Positions 1 through 13,170 of a stretch of DNA of 64,000 nucleotides are shown piece by piece; within the stretch, counting starts at the first letter, position 1, and the number at the start of each line of letters is the position of its first letter. The DNA lies in assembly GCA_036785705.1 (NCBI GenBank), contig JAWUZG010000032.1:15619501-15683500 (forward strand), in the 5' to 3' direction. The position numbers and the translations under genes are program-made. The stretch comes from Acanthornis magna. Its lineage: Eukaryota > Chordata > Aves > Passeriformes > Acanthizidae. The notes under the pieces were generated by a model. It saw only the letters and a program-made list of their open reading frames with translations, was not told where the DNA came from and made no database searches.

Positions 1-2445
1 GATACTGCAGTAGGAGAGAGGTCTTCTGTAATGCTGATTGAATATAGTTCTTTATTTTGGAAATGATGTTTTTTTCCCTGGTCTTCACAACCAGCAGTCT
101 TACACCCTTGAAAGAAGAATCTGGATTCTCTCCATTTGAATTCCTGTACCTAAAAGCCTGGCAGATACTCTGGTCCTGAAAAGTCTCCATTGCACTCATG
201 TGGAAATTGGTGGGAGTTGCTTACCATATTGGTTTTCCTAAAACTCGGGGTTGGTTTATTTTACAAATAACATTGTGGGGTTTTCACATCAATTTGCCAT
301 GAAATATTAAGCTTTCTCTTCTCTCAAATTGCTCTAAAGGTGCAGGATAGGCTTGAGTTCAATGTCAAACATGTAACAAAGTACATAGTTAGCAATATCC
401 TTGCCTGTCTGAATGCAAATGTTTCATGAGCGTAATAGTATGAATTTCCATTTGAGTATCAGCGGAAGGCACTGTGAGTTTCACAATGTGTCAGTTTGCA
501 AACGTTGCTATGCTAAATGAAACTGGTTTTTTTGTTGTTGTTGTTTTTTTTTAGAACATAGCAAGAATTCAGGGTTGCAGAGCTAATTTTCTGTAACAAT
601 AGATTTGTATTCTTAGAAAAAAAACTGGGTTAATTTTAAGTCTGACTCAATGAAAGTGTCCAGACTTCTACACAGCAGACAATCTGTGCAACATCATTGC
701 AAACTTTTAAAAATTTTGCTATGTTTACAGTCTTCAGCAGACTCTTACTAGGTTTTATGAGACAGCTTTCTCTCAAATTAGCTACTGTGGCATGTGCTTG
801 GCTTCAATGCCAGTCTGTTGTTCCACAGACAGGGAAACATAATACTTCCTGTCAGTGTGTACCCTGCAGCTCTTCTAGGGGCCATTGCTTCCGGTGCCTG
901 GGTCACAGATACTTTGAATTCTTTTTTGAAATGAGTAGGGGGAAAAACATCATTGTATTGATGTCCTTGAAGAAAAACTACTGACATATTTTTATGTGAG
1001 TCACTCTGGCTGTTGTGTGAAGCAACACAATTCTACTGAATTTAAATGAGTTTAATTAATAGCAGTTTAATGGGGAGCATTTTAACAATGTCATACTCCA
1101 TAAATGCTTGTAGCATTTTAACAGGGTTATGTGCCATAAATGCTTTATTTTATATTTCATTATTTTATAACTTGTAAAATGCCAGAATTCCAGGAACTGG
1201 AGTTAAAAATTGTCAACTCAGTGTGTGCGTGTCCTATTTTATATACGACATCCATGATTTACCCAAGATAATACAGTATACATTTGTATGCACACATGGC
1301 CTGTAATTGTCTTATCCCTTAATTAAATAATGGCAGCTTTTCCCAGATCTCTAATAAATTGATACATCCTTTCTGAAGTATCCTGACTATTGTCTGTGTC
1401 CAGTACTATTTGTGTATTTAAAAACAGAATCTTTCTAGGTCCAATGTGATTTTTGAGACAACACATCTATTTTTCATAGTAACTGAGAATCCCTTGACTT
1501 TTCTGCTGCAAAGCCAGAAATCAAATCTGAAAGTGTAAATTCAATAATTGATTGCTATTCACTGAAGCACTCTGGTCTGTACTTTGCTTAAAGCAGGACT
1601 AATTTTGAAGGCAGAAAAACCTGAAGCTGATTCCACCTTTAAGCTGGGCAGTGATGTTAGCTGCAATTTTATACGTTCACATTCTAGTATACTTTTCTAT
1701 ACAAAATTACCTTTGACCTCAGATCAAGGAATGAGATAGGTAAGCAAAATATTTAAGTGCTCTGCTGCATTAGTGCATAAAAAGCACAGCCACTGCTAAC
1801 ATAACACCATTAACCTCAATGGGGTGACAGAAATACTGGTCCAGATGAGCCAAACTATATGGACTACTTTTGGTAGCCTTCCTTGGGTGTAGAGGGGAAA
1901 GATGCCAGTTTTCAATATCCTGTCATATGTATTGCCATTTTCAAATACTCTATCATTCCCTGATACAAATAGCACCTACAGTTTGGTACCTCTGAAACAT
2001 GAAGGCAGAACCTGCAAATTGATGAAAGAGCCTGACTTTGTGAAGAGATTACCTGTTAAAAGTAGGTGGGAATGCAAGAACAAATATCCTCAAAGCAATA
2101 CTTGGTGGATTACATAGATTTTCATCTTCTTTGAACTAAATACCTAGCACCTGAAAGGACGTGGATGTGCCTTTCATTTTCCGGGTTCTCCAAGTAAACA
2201 GCTCGTTTAAACCTTCAGATCCTGACTGCTGCTGAAGGTGTTTTGTGCCAGTACGAAAATGCCACTATGCAGAACAATCTCTTCCCATGTTGCCAGGAGC
2301 AGATTCAAGGGGATGGGCCAAGGGTTTGTGGCTCAGTTAACAGCAATCCTGCCACCTGAATAGCATGAAGTGTTGGGAGGAGAAATGTGGTGATGCAAAA
2401 ATAGGGATCAAAGCAACTTTAGTCAGGGCTGGAATGTAAGGTCCT
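1..2445. other. Non-coding stretch, no gene seen
   Basis: AT-rich unique-looking sequence. Open frames are all under 100 codons, overlap on both strands and resemble no family I know. The only structured element is a short TTG/T-rich tract at 524-552. No splice-bounded exon, RNA gene or recognisable transposon could be supported. Confidence 0.6.
524..552. repeat. Short T-rich (TTG)n tract
   Basis: A run of T residues followed by four TTG-like triplets and another run of T. It may be a microsatellite or a decayed poly-A tail read on the opposite strand. No retroposon body was recognised next to it. Confidence 0.6.
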
Positions 2446-2446
2446 A

Positions 2447-2518
2447 AATATATATATATGTATGTATATATATATATGTGTGTATATATATATTTATATA
2501 TATGCTATATATATGTAG
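2447..2518. repeat. AT-rich dinucleotide microsatellite
   Basis: About 70 bases built almost entirely from TA/TG dinucleotides: blocks of (TA)n interrupted by TATG and GTGTG. The interruptions suggest an old compound microsatellite. No coding or regulatory role is implied. Confidence 0.9.
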
Positions 2519-2520
2519 CT

Positions 2521-5500
2521 AAGAGCTTGCGCTATTAGATAAAGTGTCTGGAAGCCCCACCAGTCACGAGTTAGCCAAGCTGCCCAGACCTTAGCTTTCG
2601 TCACTGTCCAGCACCACCTTGCGTTGAGTGCTTTTGGACAGTTTAAGTCAACATATATTTGACATGTGGTGGGAAAAATAATTCTGCAAACAACAGATGA
2701 TTACTTTTCTTTGAAAAGCTCCAGTGCCTTTATAATCTGAGGTTAAGGTATCACATCTGCTAAAGAGTACTCTTTATGCCAGGTGTGAACTTTGCATTTT
2801 CCCATTAATATATGTCCAAATTTGATTAAGTTGTCACCATTTGTTCCTGCTCATTAAATGTTAATCACAGCTTAGACTTCCATAAATCCCTGTAGTTTCC
2901 ATGTACACTAAGCAGTGCAGCTGCCTTGCCTCTTTCCCCTCCTAGTCCCCAGAGAGTGATGGGAAATGGGAGGAGTGCTGCCTTTTCTGCATCTTTACAG
3001 ATCCCCAGGTGCTTTTTTTCTGCAATGTGCATAGAGAAGCTACCTTATTTGAATCCAGAGTCAAGAAACTCACTTGGCTATTGGGGAAAGGGAAAAAAGG
3101 AGGTCAGCAGAAATTATTTCAGAGACAGAAAGTCTATGATAGGGATTTGAAGAAGAGAGGAGAGAGGGGAACCAGGGAGCAGTAATGAGAAACAGTGTGC
3201 AGAGAGGAAGGAGAAAAAGAGATGGATCTTAAGAGGAGCTGCAGCGTGAAGAGTAGGACTTAATGCTGGAAGGGAACAGCAAGTATCTGAGGGTAATGAA
3301 ACCTGAGACAAGATTCAGTGGCAAGTAATGATGCCTAATTTAACTATCTACATGTAGATCTTTGCACAGGGAACAGATTTTTAAGCCCTCATTTTAGTCA
3401 ACCTAGCAGATCTGTGCCCTTCTGTCACAGCAGCTGGGACCACACACCAAGCATTCATACAGCTTTCAATGCCTGTGAGAGGGACAGCTGAACTTAGCCC
3501 TGGTTGTGACAGTCTTGTGTCAGCTTGTTAAATTCCTCTGAAGAGCTACATGATGTAGCTACTTCTAACTGACCCTGGATGTCCCCTACAGTCTATCACG
3601 CCTGAATTCTTGAGCCAAAGTGTTAAAAAATATCTTTAGTTGTGAATAACTCTTCATTACCTACATACAGTTGCAAATAGGAAATACATTTGCCCTCTGT
3701 CTTGATCCGTATATTGTCTTTACTTCTGACCTATAGCACTCCAATATTGCTTGTGGTACGTCGTAAACATGGGATAGGTGTTTGTGGTGTGTCATAATGG
3801 TAAAAGGACAAGGAGGAGAGAATTAACTTTTACGGATTCCTGTTGTGTAGATAGTCAATGAAAATTTCTGTCCCACAAGTACAAAACTAACGAAAGTATT
3901 TAATAATAGCCACTAGCAATTTAGGCTATAGTATGTACTATGTTTATGTAAGCGCATATATTTTCCAGACATTTTAAAGAATATCTAATTTCCTTAATGA
4001 TTCCTCTAGGTTAGCATGTACAAACCCCTGGCTATCAGTGAAAGCAAGCATGATACAACTATTGTTGGTTTTGGATACTAACTTGTATCTAAACAGAATT
4101 TAATTTTTCTTCATTACTTTATCACAGGTTTTTTGTAGCTTTTTTAATAAGAAAAAAACAGATACTGATCAAATGTGCACATCCATATAGATTGTAGTTT
4201 AAAGGTTATCAGAGCTGTACCTAAATTACCAAAATAATTTGGAACCAGTCAGCTGGGTATCTTGCTGTTTACTGATTGAAGAGTTAACTCTAAATTTGAG
4301 ATCTTTCTTAAACAAGGAATTTGTTTGAGACACTCACTCTCATGTTAAGTGCCAAGCTCTCAGAATGCATCATTGTCTGAATTCCCTGAGTTTTCTAATG
4401 CTTACTGTTGCTATGGAAACAATGGATGATTTCATTACCCAGGCTGTCAGGTGGATGTGTTTGGGATTGAACCCTTCAACAGCACTTGGAGTGTTCTAGG
4501 AAAAAACAGTGTTTCCTGACAATTTTCTGGGGGAAGAATGTTAAATTACTTTTTTTTCATATGCCAGTGTTCGAATACTACCTGTGTTCGTCATGACAGA
4601 AGGAATGACAAGAAGGTAATGAATAGGGAAATACTTTGATACCTACTTTGACATATGGGTTTTTCTTGATCCTTTTGGGGTTTTCTTGATCATTCGTTTC
4701 TACACAGGCATCTTAGAAATGCTTTCAAGTCCAAATCTTGAGAAATGCTTAGTGCAATGAAAGGAGTGGATACCATCTGTACAAGGAGGCTGGGCTTATC
4801 ATGGGTATATATTAGAATATTTATGTTCTTCCCTATGCTGGCTATGTCAGCTGGAGTCCCTAGGATACATATAGGGGATCCTTGGCCAAGGCATTGAGGT
4901 GAGAGGTAGAAGAAAATGCATAAAGACCATGTGTGGAATAAGCCAGGAAATAAACCAGGAGCTGCCAGAGAACTTCCGCAGCTCATTCGCAGTGCAAATC
5001 TCTCCTTGCTGAATTCACCCCAAGTTTTTCAGCTCTTCAGTTAGAAACACAGCTGCTCTGCAGCCACATCCTCTCTGCTCTTGAGATCTTAATGGTGCCT
5101 ATCATACCCTCTTCAGCTGTCTCTTCTCCACATAGAATGATCTGCATGTGTTTAGTTTTCTTATATAGAAGGACACTCCTCCCTTGATCATTCCCTGTTC
5201 ATGTTTTCAGTTGAGCAACACAAATTACAATAAAGAAGATATGGATGCAGAAAGGCTTTCATAGTAGCTTTGTTTTGTTCTCTGTTCCTTTTCTAATGCC
5301 ATTGACACCTAATTTATACCGAACTATTTCTGGAAACGATGTTTTAATAATACCCACTACAACTGTGAGATTTTCTTTATAAGAGATTATAGTCAAGTAA
5401 GAGCCCATCCCTCTAATTGTAAAGCTGGGTTTGTTTAAAATACTCTAAATACATATACTGAATTTCACCTGCCCACTTTTATAATTCTACAAGGTGCTTC

Positions 5501-5529
5501 TACAGTTTTTTAACTACCCTGAAAGCTTA
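2521..5529. other. Non-coding stretch with a purine-rich tract
   Basis: No gene or recognisable transposon. At about 3080-3240 the plus strand is strongly purine-rich (GA-rich runs with few pyrimidines), which explains the open frames on both strands there. An 11-base word is repeated 20 bases apart at 4661-4691. The rest is unique AT-rich sequence with only short chance frames. Confidence 0.55.
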
Positions 5530-5770
5530 ACACCAGCAAATGCTTTCATTTTCCTTTTCATCCTCTTCTCAAGATCATTTAGGGAGATATTGAACAGCAC
5601 AGACCAGAGCAGAGATCCCTGTGGTGCTTCATTTAGAATCCCTCTCACTATGAAAATTGCTCATTTCAACCATATTCCCTCTCCTTAACCAGTTCTTCAT
5701 TTATTTGACAGTGTTTCTTCTTATCCAACAGCAATTTTCTTTACTTGAGTAAACAAATAGTTACTGGGGA
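5530..5770 (-). mobile_element. Ancient CR1/L3-like LINE fragment, antisense
   Basis: Read on the plus strand, this stretch runs in the order expected for the antisense of a CR1/L3-type ORF2 segment: a phrase meaning 'still at least a ... until', then words resembling the conserved 'ATATTGAACAGCAC..GACC' and 'AGATCCCTG.GG.GC' blocks, then 'CCAGTTCTTCA'. Similarity is by word order only; many substitutions and small gaps separate them. This suggests a much older insertion than the CR1 copies at 9.7-10.9 kb. It is only a short internal piece with no 3' tail. An unrelated sequence sharing words by chance is possible. Confidence 0.45.
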
Positions 5771-8700
5771 AAAACTTGTTAGCTAATTATTAAATCATTT
5801 TCCACGCATCTCTTGTCTCTGGATGTTGCCAACATTTTTCATTTCAGAAGCATTCATCTGTCTCTCACTGCCTTGTTAGTGCTTTTTCAGTTCTCACTTT
5901 CAAATGCCTTATATTCATAGGCCTTAGAATGATCCTCATAAATCTTTGGAGTTGTTGGGAGCCAGACAGATTTCTCTCTTCATCAAGCTATTAATAGCAG
6001 TGAAAGACATACACTGTCCATCTTGCAGATATTTATGCCTATTAACTGCTAGAATCACTTGGTCTTTTCATCAGTATACAAATATGTCATTGGATTTACT
6101 TTCATTGAAGTCTCAGAACTGCTGTTGGTTTCTCAGTTCCAGATTCTCTACCCCCTTACAATATTTGATGCAGATTTCTTCCATTTGCCATATTTCAAAG
6201 ATTAATATCCAGTGATGTTACCACTGAGACTGACCCATTTCCTATAACCACATCCACAAGTAAGGACTTTTAAGTGCCTGTCGCTGATTTAATTTAACTA
6301 AGATTGGATTTCACACATACATGCCATTTTCATATCCTCTTTTTAAAAAGTCGGATGCATAGCTAGACCACCCTAACTGGTTTAATATGGATTTCAATTA
6401 TCTGTAAGACAGAGCAGCTGAACCTGGGATGAGAGGGATGAGGAGGAGGTTGCTACTTCCCTGGGGAGCAGTGGGACATGCTCAGGGAGAGAACGACCCA
6501 AGAGAAGAATCAAAGAAAGGAAGAGAAGGAAGTGTAGAAGCTGAGGCTGTGACAGATGCAAGGATACGTGGGACTAAAGAACCAAGAGACCATTCCTAAT
6601 TAGGCAATTTGGATATAGATACGCTATTTCCAGGAAGTGGAAGAGCGTTTTGCCTTGTGGATGAGATCCGTACGATACCAATTGGCTCTGAGAGCAGAAA
6701 GAAGTCCATGCCTGCCCTATTTAATACTCCAGGTGTTGCCTGTCTCAGTGGTGACAGAATGAGAAAATGCCTTAATTTGGGCAGTTTTATGCAATTCTGA
6801 AAATCCCTGAATTGACTTAAAAAAAAAACAACTGGAAACAGTGGCTTGCCCTGCAAAGACATAGTGGATAGGGGAAAGAGTATTTTATAACCTATTTTAT
6901 TTCTATTCAGCCTGATTTAGGACTCTGAGTTTTCTCTGCAGAAAAAGTTGAGAATATGAGTTTATACTCCAATGAAACCTGATTTCCCCAAGTTTAAAAT
7001 CTTTGTACTCTCATTCAGAAAGCTTATTTTGGAAATATATGCTTCAAAGCTCTGGCTAACTTGCACTCCTGATGCAAGAAGATGTGCATCCATTTAAACA
7101 TCTGAGTTTCTCTCTTTACAACATTGCTTTCTGCATAATCAGCTTAGTCTGTGTTTGCAGCCTCTTTTTCAATGAGAGCATTTCAAGCTCTCATTTTCTT
7201 AGTCTAGATTATAATTAATTGAGCTCTGAGTATTTTTACACCAATATGGGATATGCAGTTTTTTGCTACTTATGCAGATATGCACTGTTCTGCACCATAC
7301 TTGTTTTGATATGAATATGAATTACACAGCAATTGACCTTGGGCTCTGCTTAGTCTGTGCTAACTGCCAGACCCATATTTTGCCCTCTGCATAAATAGCA
7401 AATCACTTCTTATCTGGCTCTTTGTACAAAAATATGCCTTCCCTGGCGACCCATTTGCATTGATTCCAATAGTCATGACATTTTTCACCTTTCTATGCTG
7501 CTTACATGCCCTTTTCTCTCCTCACAGGTTGTGCAGTGACCTTCAGTGCCTTCCAGCTTGCTCCCTATATGTTATCTGCATGCCTTCTGCTTTCTGTGCC
7601 ACGCTATTGCTTGAAAATTTGGCAGCTCTGAAACCTTTTTTGCATAACTCCCCTCTCCCAGAGCTGCCAATTCAGCAGATTTCACTCGTTGCAGGGACCA
7701 ATTTGGAGGTGTGTGATTTGGAGACATGGAATGAGACTGGAAGTGGAGAGCTAGGGGATCTATGCTGGTCTTAGGTGTCATCTGTGCCCTCCTGAAATTC
7801 AACTGCTCTTGCAGCCCAAAGGTGACGCCAAAGGAGAATGACAACGCTTCTGAAGTGACCCTTGGAGCTGCTCCAGTGAGTGCCAATACCACACATAGGA
7901 TGTGTGTGCAGGATAGTCCTTGGGGCTGCTGAGTGTTCTATTGGGAGGCCAAAGTGGGCACACAGCACCTCGCAGTGTGTGTTACTGATGGAATGGGATG
8001 GTGACTCTCATCCACCTGACACCAGAAGTGTAGTGTGAAACTCCCCAAACCACCAACACTAGCAAGGAAAGGAGGCACAGAGGCAGCTACCAGTTATAAG
8101 GGGAAACAGAGAAGCAATCCACAGCATCCCAGCTGGAGCTGAGCACGTCCACTCCTCTGCTGGCTCACAGCCACCTGGCCAGCCGTGCTGCTGTCTCATA
8201 GGTGCCAGGTTGATTACTGCTGTTCCTTTGGCAAGCTCAAGGCCCAAACAGACGGATGCTTATGACCTAGACCATACTATTGCAGCAAAGCTGGTCCCTT
8301 GAAAGGCTGTGTCAGGACACTGACAAGTGAAATGCACAGAAGGGAGCAGCAGCTGAAGGGATACCATAGCCAAATAGGATGAAGCTGCAGCCCCAACTAT
8401 TTCATCTCTCCTGTGGTTTGCAGGGGCTGCTTTCTATGATAGCAGCTGATAAGTTCTTCAGTGTCTGTCCAACATAAATCCCTTCTGAGCTGAGCTGAGT
8501 TTTGACAAATTCATGATCAGGGCTGAGATAAGCTTGCTGTAACTGTGTGTATCTGTTGTGGTGCTTTTTACTTTGCTTTGGATGGAATTACATGACCCCA
8601 AAGCAAAATTTTGTGGATGAAATTCCATGCTCTGCTGAAACCTTGTAGATTCATGTTTATTCATTTAAAATTTGTCTTCTCAAAGGTAATTTTCTTCTAA

Positions 8701-9685
8701 AAGTGTTAATATGTCCTGATAGCTGTTGGGAATTTAATGCTGTCATTTTCCTTGGCTTGCTGTGAGGGTTGTGTGTCACTTATAATTTATACAATATGGT
8801 GCTTAAAAGGTCTAAGTGCTGTTTCATTATAACAGGGAGCTTGGAGAAACAACACAGCTGACAAAATTAGCTGTAGATATCCTCTAGAAATTTATGCAAC
8901 TCACGGATTTTGTGATCTCCTTTTGATGAGATTCATTAAGAGTATTGCGTGTTTAGTTATACCTCCAGCTCTGCCTGCCAATCCTGAACTATGATATCAG
9001 AGAAAACTTGCAGTGCTCAGAGCCTAGTGTTGCTGAAGAAGTCAGTGAATCCCATCCTGCATGGGCCAAGCCTGCTCAAATAGTCCACTGTCATTGCAGG
9101 TTTGCTGGTGAAATGCAGAAGGAAAGCGCTTGCAATGACTGTAGTTCAAAGATACTCCAGTGCAGTTTAGTTTATTCCTGTCACTGCATATTCCAAAGAG
9201 GGCAGTACTGCTCCAGTTTAACCACATCTGTACCAGCAGCTGCACCTGGAGGGACTTTGGTGCTCTGTCTCCAGGAAGATGGTATATGTTTATAACTCGT
9301 ACCAGTAAAGCATGCATTAAATGCAGCCGGGATTTTTGCCTGCAATGACATCACCTAAGAATGCAGAAGACTTCTTTAAAAAAACAAGGAAATATGGGTC
9401 ATTTGATAAATAGCAAATACAAAAGTCAAAGTTAAGCAGAATTAATGAAAAATCAAATTAAAAAAAAAAGGGAAAGGTTGAAAAGATAATATTTTTTAAA
9501 GATATCATGGCTAAATGACCAGGGAAAGAAAACATTTTCCTTAACATCTGCCCAATTTAATGGTCTTCTACTCTGTTACTTCCCAGGTACTTACAAGAAA
9601 AATGGGATCTGTTGTTGCTTTGAGTGACTAGATGTCTTTCAGAGGGACAAAGCCACATTTCTAGAGAGATTGTTCACTAGAGTAC
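5771..9685. other. Non-coding stretch, no gene seen
   Basis: No exon, RNA gene or recognisable transposon. Around 6410-6560 the plus strand is purine-rich. The frames at 7460-7892 lie on opposite strands of the same bases and resemble no protein family. The 7.5-8.3 kb part is somewhat richer in GC than its surroundings but has no CpG-island character that I can see. Confidence 0.55.
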
Positions 9686-10192
9686 TCATAGACTCATAGA
9701 ATCATAGAATATGCTGAGTTGGAAGGAACCCATCAGGATTATCAAGTGCAACTCCTAGCCCTGCACAGGACATCCCAAGAATCACACCATGTGCCTGAGA
9801 GTGTTGTCCAAATGCTTCTGGAACTCTGTCAGGCTTAGTGCTGTGACCACTTCCCGGGGGAGCTTATTCCAGTTGCCAGCCATTCTCTGGGTGAAAAACT
9901 TTCTCCTGATACCCAACCTAGACCTCCCCTGATTCAGCTTCAGACCATTTCCTCAGGTCCTGTCACTGGTCATGAGACTGAAGAGATCAGTGCCTGCCTC
10001 TCCTCTTCCCCTCATGAGGAAGTTGTAACTGCAGTGAGGTCTCCCCTCAGTCTCCTATTCTCCAGGCTGAGCAGACCAAGTGACCTCAGCCACTCCTCAC
10101 ACGGCTTCCGTTCCAGACCCTTCACCATCCTCATGGTCCTTTGGATGCTCTCTAAATGCTTTATGTCTTTTTTATATTGTGGTGGCCAAACT
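9686..10192 (-). mobile_element. CR1 LINE, 5'-truncated 3' end
   Basis: The left edge carries the repeated ATCATAGAAT-type words that form the CR1 3' terminus on the complementary strand. To the right follow, in order, antisense words of the CR1 3' region: the 'gagttggaaggaaccc' block, 'cctgcacaggacatccc', 'gagcttattccagt', 'tctgggtgaaaaactttctcctgatacccaacctaga' (shown here only as position order), 'cctcccctcagtctcctattctccaggctgagcag' and the GGCCAAAC word near the right edge. The element is on the minus strand, about 0.5 kb long, and lacks most of ORF2, as is usual for 5'-truncated CR1. Divergence is moderate. The small open frame inside it is not a gene. Confidence 0.93.
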
Positions 10193-10498
10193 TCATTAAC
10201 TCTGATTTCAGAGCCTTTTATTCTTTTAGCATCTTCATGATTTCACTTGCTGAAGAAAAAGTGTGCGATTGCATTTTTGGGGAATAAGTGCTAGAGGCTG
10301 TGTCCTTGCACAGTTTTGCTGTACAAAGACCATTCAGCTAAAAGCACACACAGCTTATGGACATCTACAGGGCTCACTCTGAAGTACTCAGTCACTTTCC
10401 ATTACCTGGTAAAAATGGCCTTTTACAGAAATAACATTCAAAGCTTTTAGTAGTACTATTGAACAATATGAACTTTCTGTTTGAATGTCCATCCAAAT
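10193..10498. other. Spacer between two CR1 copies
   Basis: About 300 bases of AT-rich sequence separate the 5' truncation points of two oppositely oriented CR1 copies. Nothing further is recognisable in it. Confidence 0.6.
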
Positions 10499-10877
10499 TT
10501 GAGCCTGGAAAAGAGAAGGTTTTGGGGTGACCTAACTGCAGCCTTCCAGCACCTAAAGGGAGCCTATAAGAAGGATGGAGAGAGACTATCTACAAGGGCA
10601 TGTAGTGATAGGACAAATGGAAATTGATTCAAACTGAAAGAGAGTAGGTTTAGATTAGATATTAGAAAAACTTCTTTGCTGTGAGAGTGGTGAGGCACTG
10701 GAACAAGTTGCCCAGAGAAGCTGTGGATGCCCCATCCCTGGAAATGTTCAAGACCAGGCTGGATGGAGCTTTGACCAACCTGGTCTAGTGGAAGATGTCC
10801 CTTCCCATGGCAGAGGGTTGGACTAGATGATCTCTAAGGTCCTTTCCAACCCAAGCCATTCTATGATTCTATGATTA
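10499..10877 (+). mobile_element. CR1 LINE, 5'-truncated 3' end
   Basis: Plus-strand CR1 3' end. It opens with words matching 'gagcctggaaaagagaagg', continues through the region encoding the last part of ORF2, and passes the typical 'GGTTGGACTAGATGATCTC' block. It ends with the CR1 terminal repeat of ATTCTATG-type units at about 10859-10876. The body is nearly continuous and better preserved than the ORF2 pieces elsewhere in the window. It is about 0.38 kb long and severely 5'-truncated. Its 5' end faces the 5' end of the preceding minus-strand copy. Confidence 0.95.
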
Positions 10878-11008
10878 CTAACAAACAGCTCTTCTGAGAG
10901 CAGGATGTTTGCATTTAGCTCATAACAAAAGTAATATATGCAGAAGTTCCAAGCAAATTCAACAATTAAAATTGAAAATCAATAAAACTATTCTAACAGT
11001 GTGTGATT

Positions 11009-11490
11009 TGTCGGTTTTGTTTTGGATGGTCGGGACAGAGACGAGAGATCTCTGAAGTCAGGTCTTAGAGCATGAGGTTTATTGTGAAAGGGTGTGGGTG
11101 TAGGGGACCTGCTAGGAGCTGCCAGACACAGCTCGAAGCAGGTCAGAGAGGTAAGAGAGCAAGCAAGAGAGAGCAAGAGAGGGAGAAAGAGTAGAAAAGA
11201 AAGAAGATAGAACTCTGGTTGCCATTTACAGTACAATAAATCATCTTCTGTGCTGAATACTCTAACTTTCATTAACCAATCTAGAACACGCTAAAAATCC
11301 TACAACATTTACGTACAGCCTGTAAGAGTCATTGCATTACCATACGGTGTTATATTTTAAACTCTAAAAACTGCTTTTTGGACCCTCTGCCAGGTTGGTA
11401 GGGTCTGCTCTGATCTTTGGACCTGTCTGCAAGCAGAGGGTATTGTTTAGTTAAAAGGGGGATTACCTTCAGTCGGCCATACCATTGTTT
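11009..11490 (-). mobile_element. Endogenous retrovirus LTR (ERVK-like), probably solo
   Basis: The left edge begins TGTCGG, the complement of a typical ...CCGACA LTR end. About 70 bases inside it a TTTATT word gives an AATAAA polyadenylation signal on the minus strand. Next to that, the plus strand at 11140-11215 is GA-rich, so the minus strand is a long pyrimidine tract, as in the R region of many avian ERVK LTRs. A CTATAAATA word occurs on the minus strand near 11590, so the U3 could extend that far. The right boundary and the target-site duplication could not be fixed. No internal gag, pol or env sequence was recognised beside it. The ERVK label is an impression rather than a match. Confidence 0.55.
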
Positions 11491-13170
11491 TCCAGTTGTT
11501 CAGTAACTGGGGTTTGGTATCTCAAAGCTTGTCTTCATTTCAATCCCGTTTATAGTTTCCATATTCTCAGCATCTTTTGCCAGGTAATCATATTTATAGG
11601 GCTTTCCTATTTCATCTTCCCCAACATAACAGTACATAGTTTCATAGGGAAAAGCCAATTCTTAACGTATCGCTATAACATTAACTCAACCAGACACAAA
11701 ACAGGAAAAACTCATTTAGCTCTGGAGTCAGCAACAGTAAATCATTGGTGTTTTCAGCTTAAGGCAAGTAGGAGAACTGAGATGAAAGTCCCAGTATTCA
11801 GAGTGGACTAGTCAGGAGAACAAGAAGGAGCATGTCAGCTGGACAAGCTGAGGGCCTGTCAAGGCTTGGGACACACCATTGTGCAATTCGCATGGGCATC
11901 TTCTGTAATATTATAATTATATTTCAACAGACAATGTGAAGGTGTTGAACTGAGTCTTGTAACCCAGGTCAAAGTTAGAAGAAGGCTGTGTTCCAGTCAT
12001 ACAGTCAGCTCTTGCTGCTCCGTGATGTGCCTCCAGCTTCCTTCACTACACTCTGTTGTCTCTTCTGGGAGCCTGTACCATACAGAGGGGACAAGCTGCT
12101 GGCAGATCAGCTGTCTCTCTTCAAGGGACCATGGAAATTTGGAAGGGTACACATGCACATGCACGCAAACAATTTTAGGTTAAATTTTTGTCAGCATATC
12201 CCAAGCACAGAGTTCAGAATAGGTGTGTACCATTTAACTGGGAAGCACCATAAGCTGTGAAGACTGCAGTATTAGGAAGCTCAGCAGTTCCTCAGAGTGA
12301 TTCTGCACAGGGAAGGAGACTGCCATAGACTAGGTCGTCTAGCCACAGAGCACACTGAATGTGTACAATGAGCTTCCATAGGATCCCTACAGTTTAAAGT
12401 CCTTTGTAAAGTAATTTTTTATCTTTAAGGGCCTAGACCCTCTCCACTTTACTATTTTTGAAGAAAGGAATTGAGAAAGGATGGGGTGCTGTGCTTAAAG
12501 TTCCAGACAAATCATTATCCAGATCCATATAACGTAGATAAATGGATGAGACATCATCCTGTAGTGATATTTCATATGCATGTCATAGTCAACCCTCACG
12601 AATCTGATGTGCTAGTGATGAAGAAAAAAACCCCAAACCCCAAGAAACTTGTGCTAGAAATTCCAAATTTACCACCAGAAGTCATGACACTTTCACTACA
12701 GCTTTCAACTCTTCCTGGCAACTTGGCCATCTCAGGGTATTAAGCAGTGTGCTGGAGATCACAGACAGGGGGTTTCGCAATAAACCCTGATTTTTAAGCA
12801 GTGGCAAGGAAAAAGGTTGTGGCTAGTTGATGTACCGAAAGGACTGAATAGTTCAATGAGTAACTGTGGAATTGCCTTCAAAAAAGTTAATCTGTTCAAA
12901 TCCATCAAAAAGCAGCAAAACAACTGAAATATAAAATGACAAGGCAAGGAATTAATTTGCTTGAATACATGGAAGAATTTGTGTCTGCGGGATGTATTCA
13001 AATATAAGCTCAAGGATTTACAACACATGTAATGAACTGGTGTAGCAGACATGAATCTTAAATGGCCTCTCAGTATCAATAAAACATACTGGAAATAATA
13101 GATGAATTTTCCTAGATCAGGCTAGTATATAATTTATCATCTTCCTTCTGAAATCTATGTTTTTAAACCA
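11491..13170. other. Non-coding stretch, possible LTR edge at left
   Basis: The first 100-120 bases may still belong to the LTR to the left. The remainder is unique AT-rich sequence with short chance frames on both strands. No exon or RNA gene was recognised. Confidence 0.5.

Noticed and set aside
3080..3240. Regulatory polypurine element
   Set aside because: Purine-rich tracts are common and there is no adjacent gene or motif to support a role.
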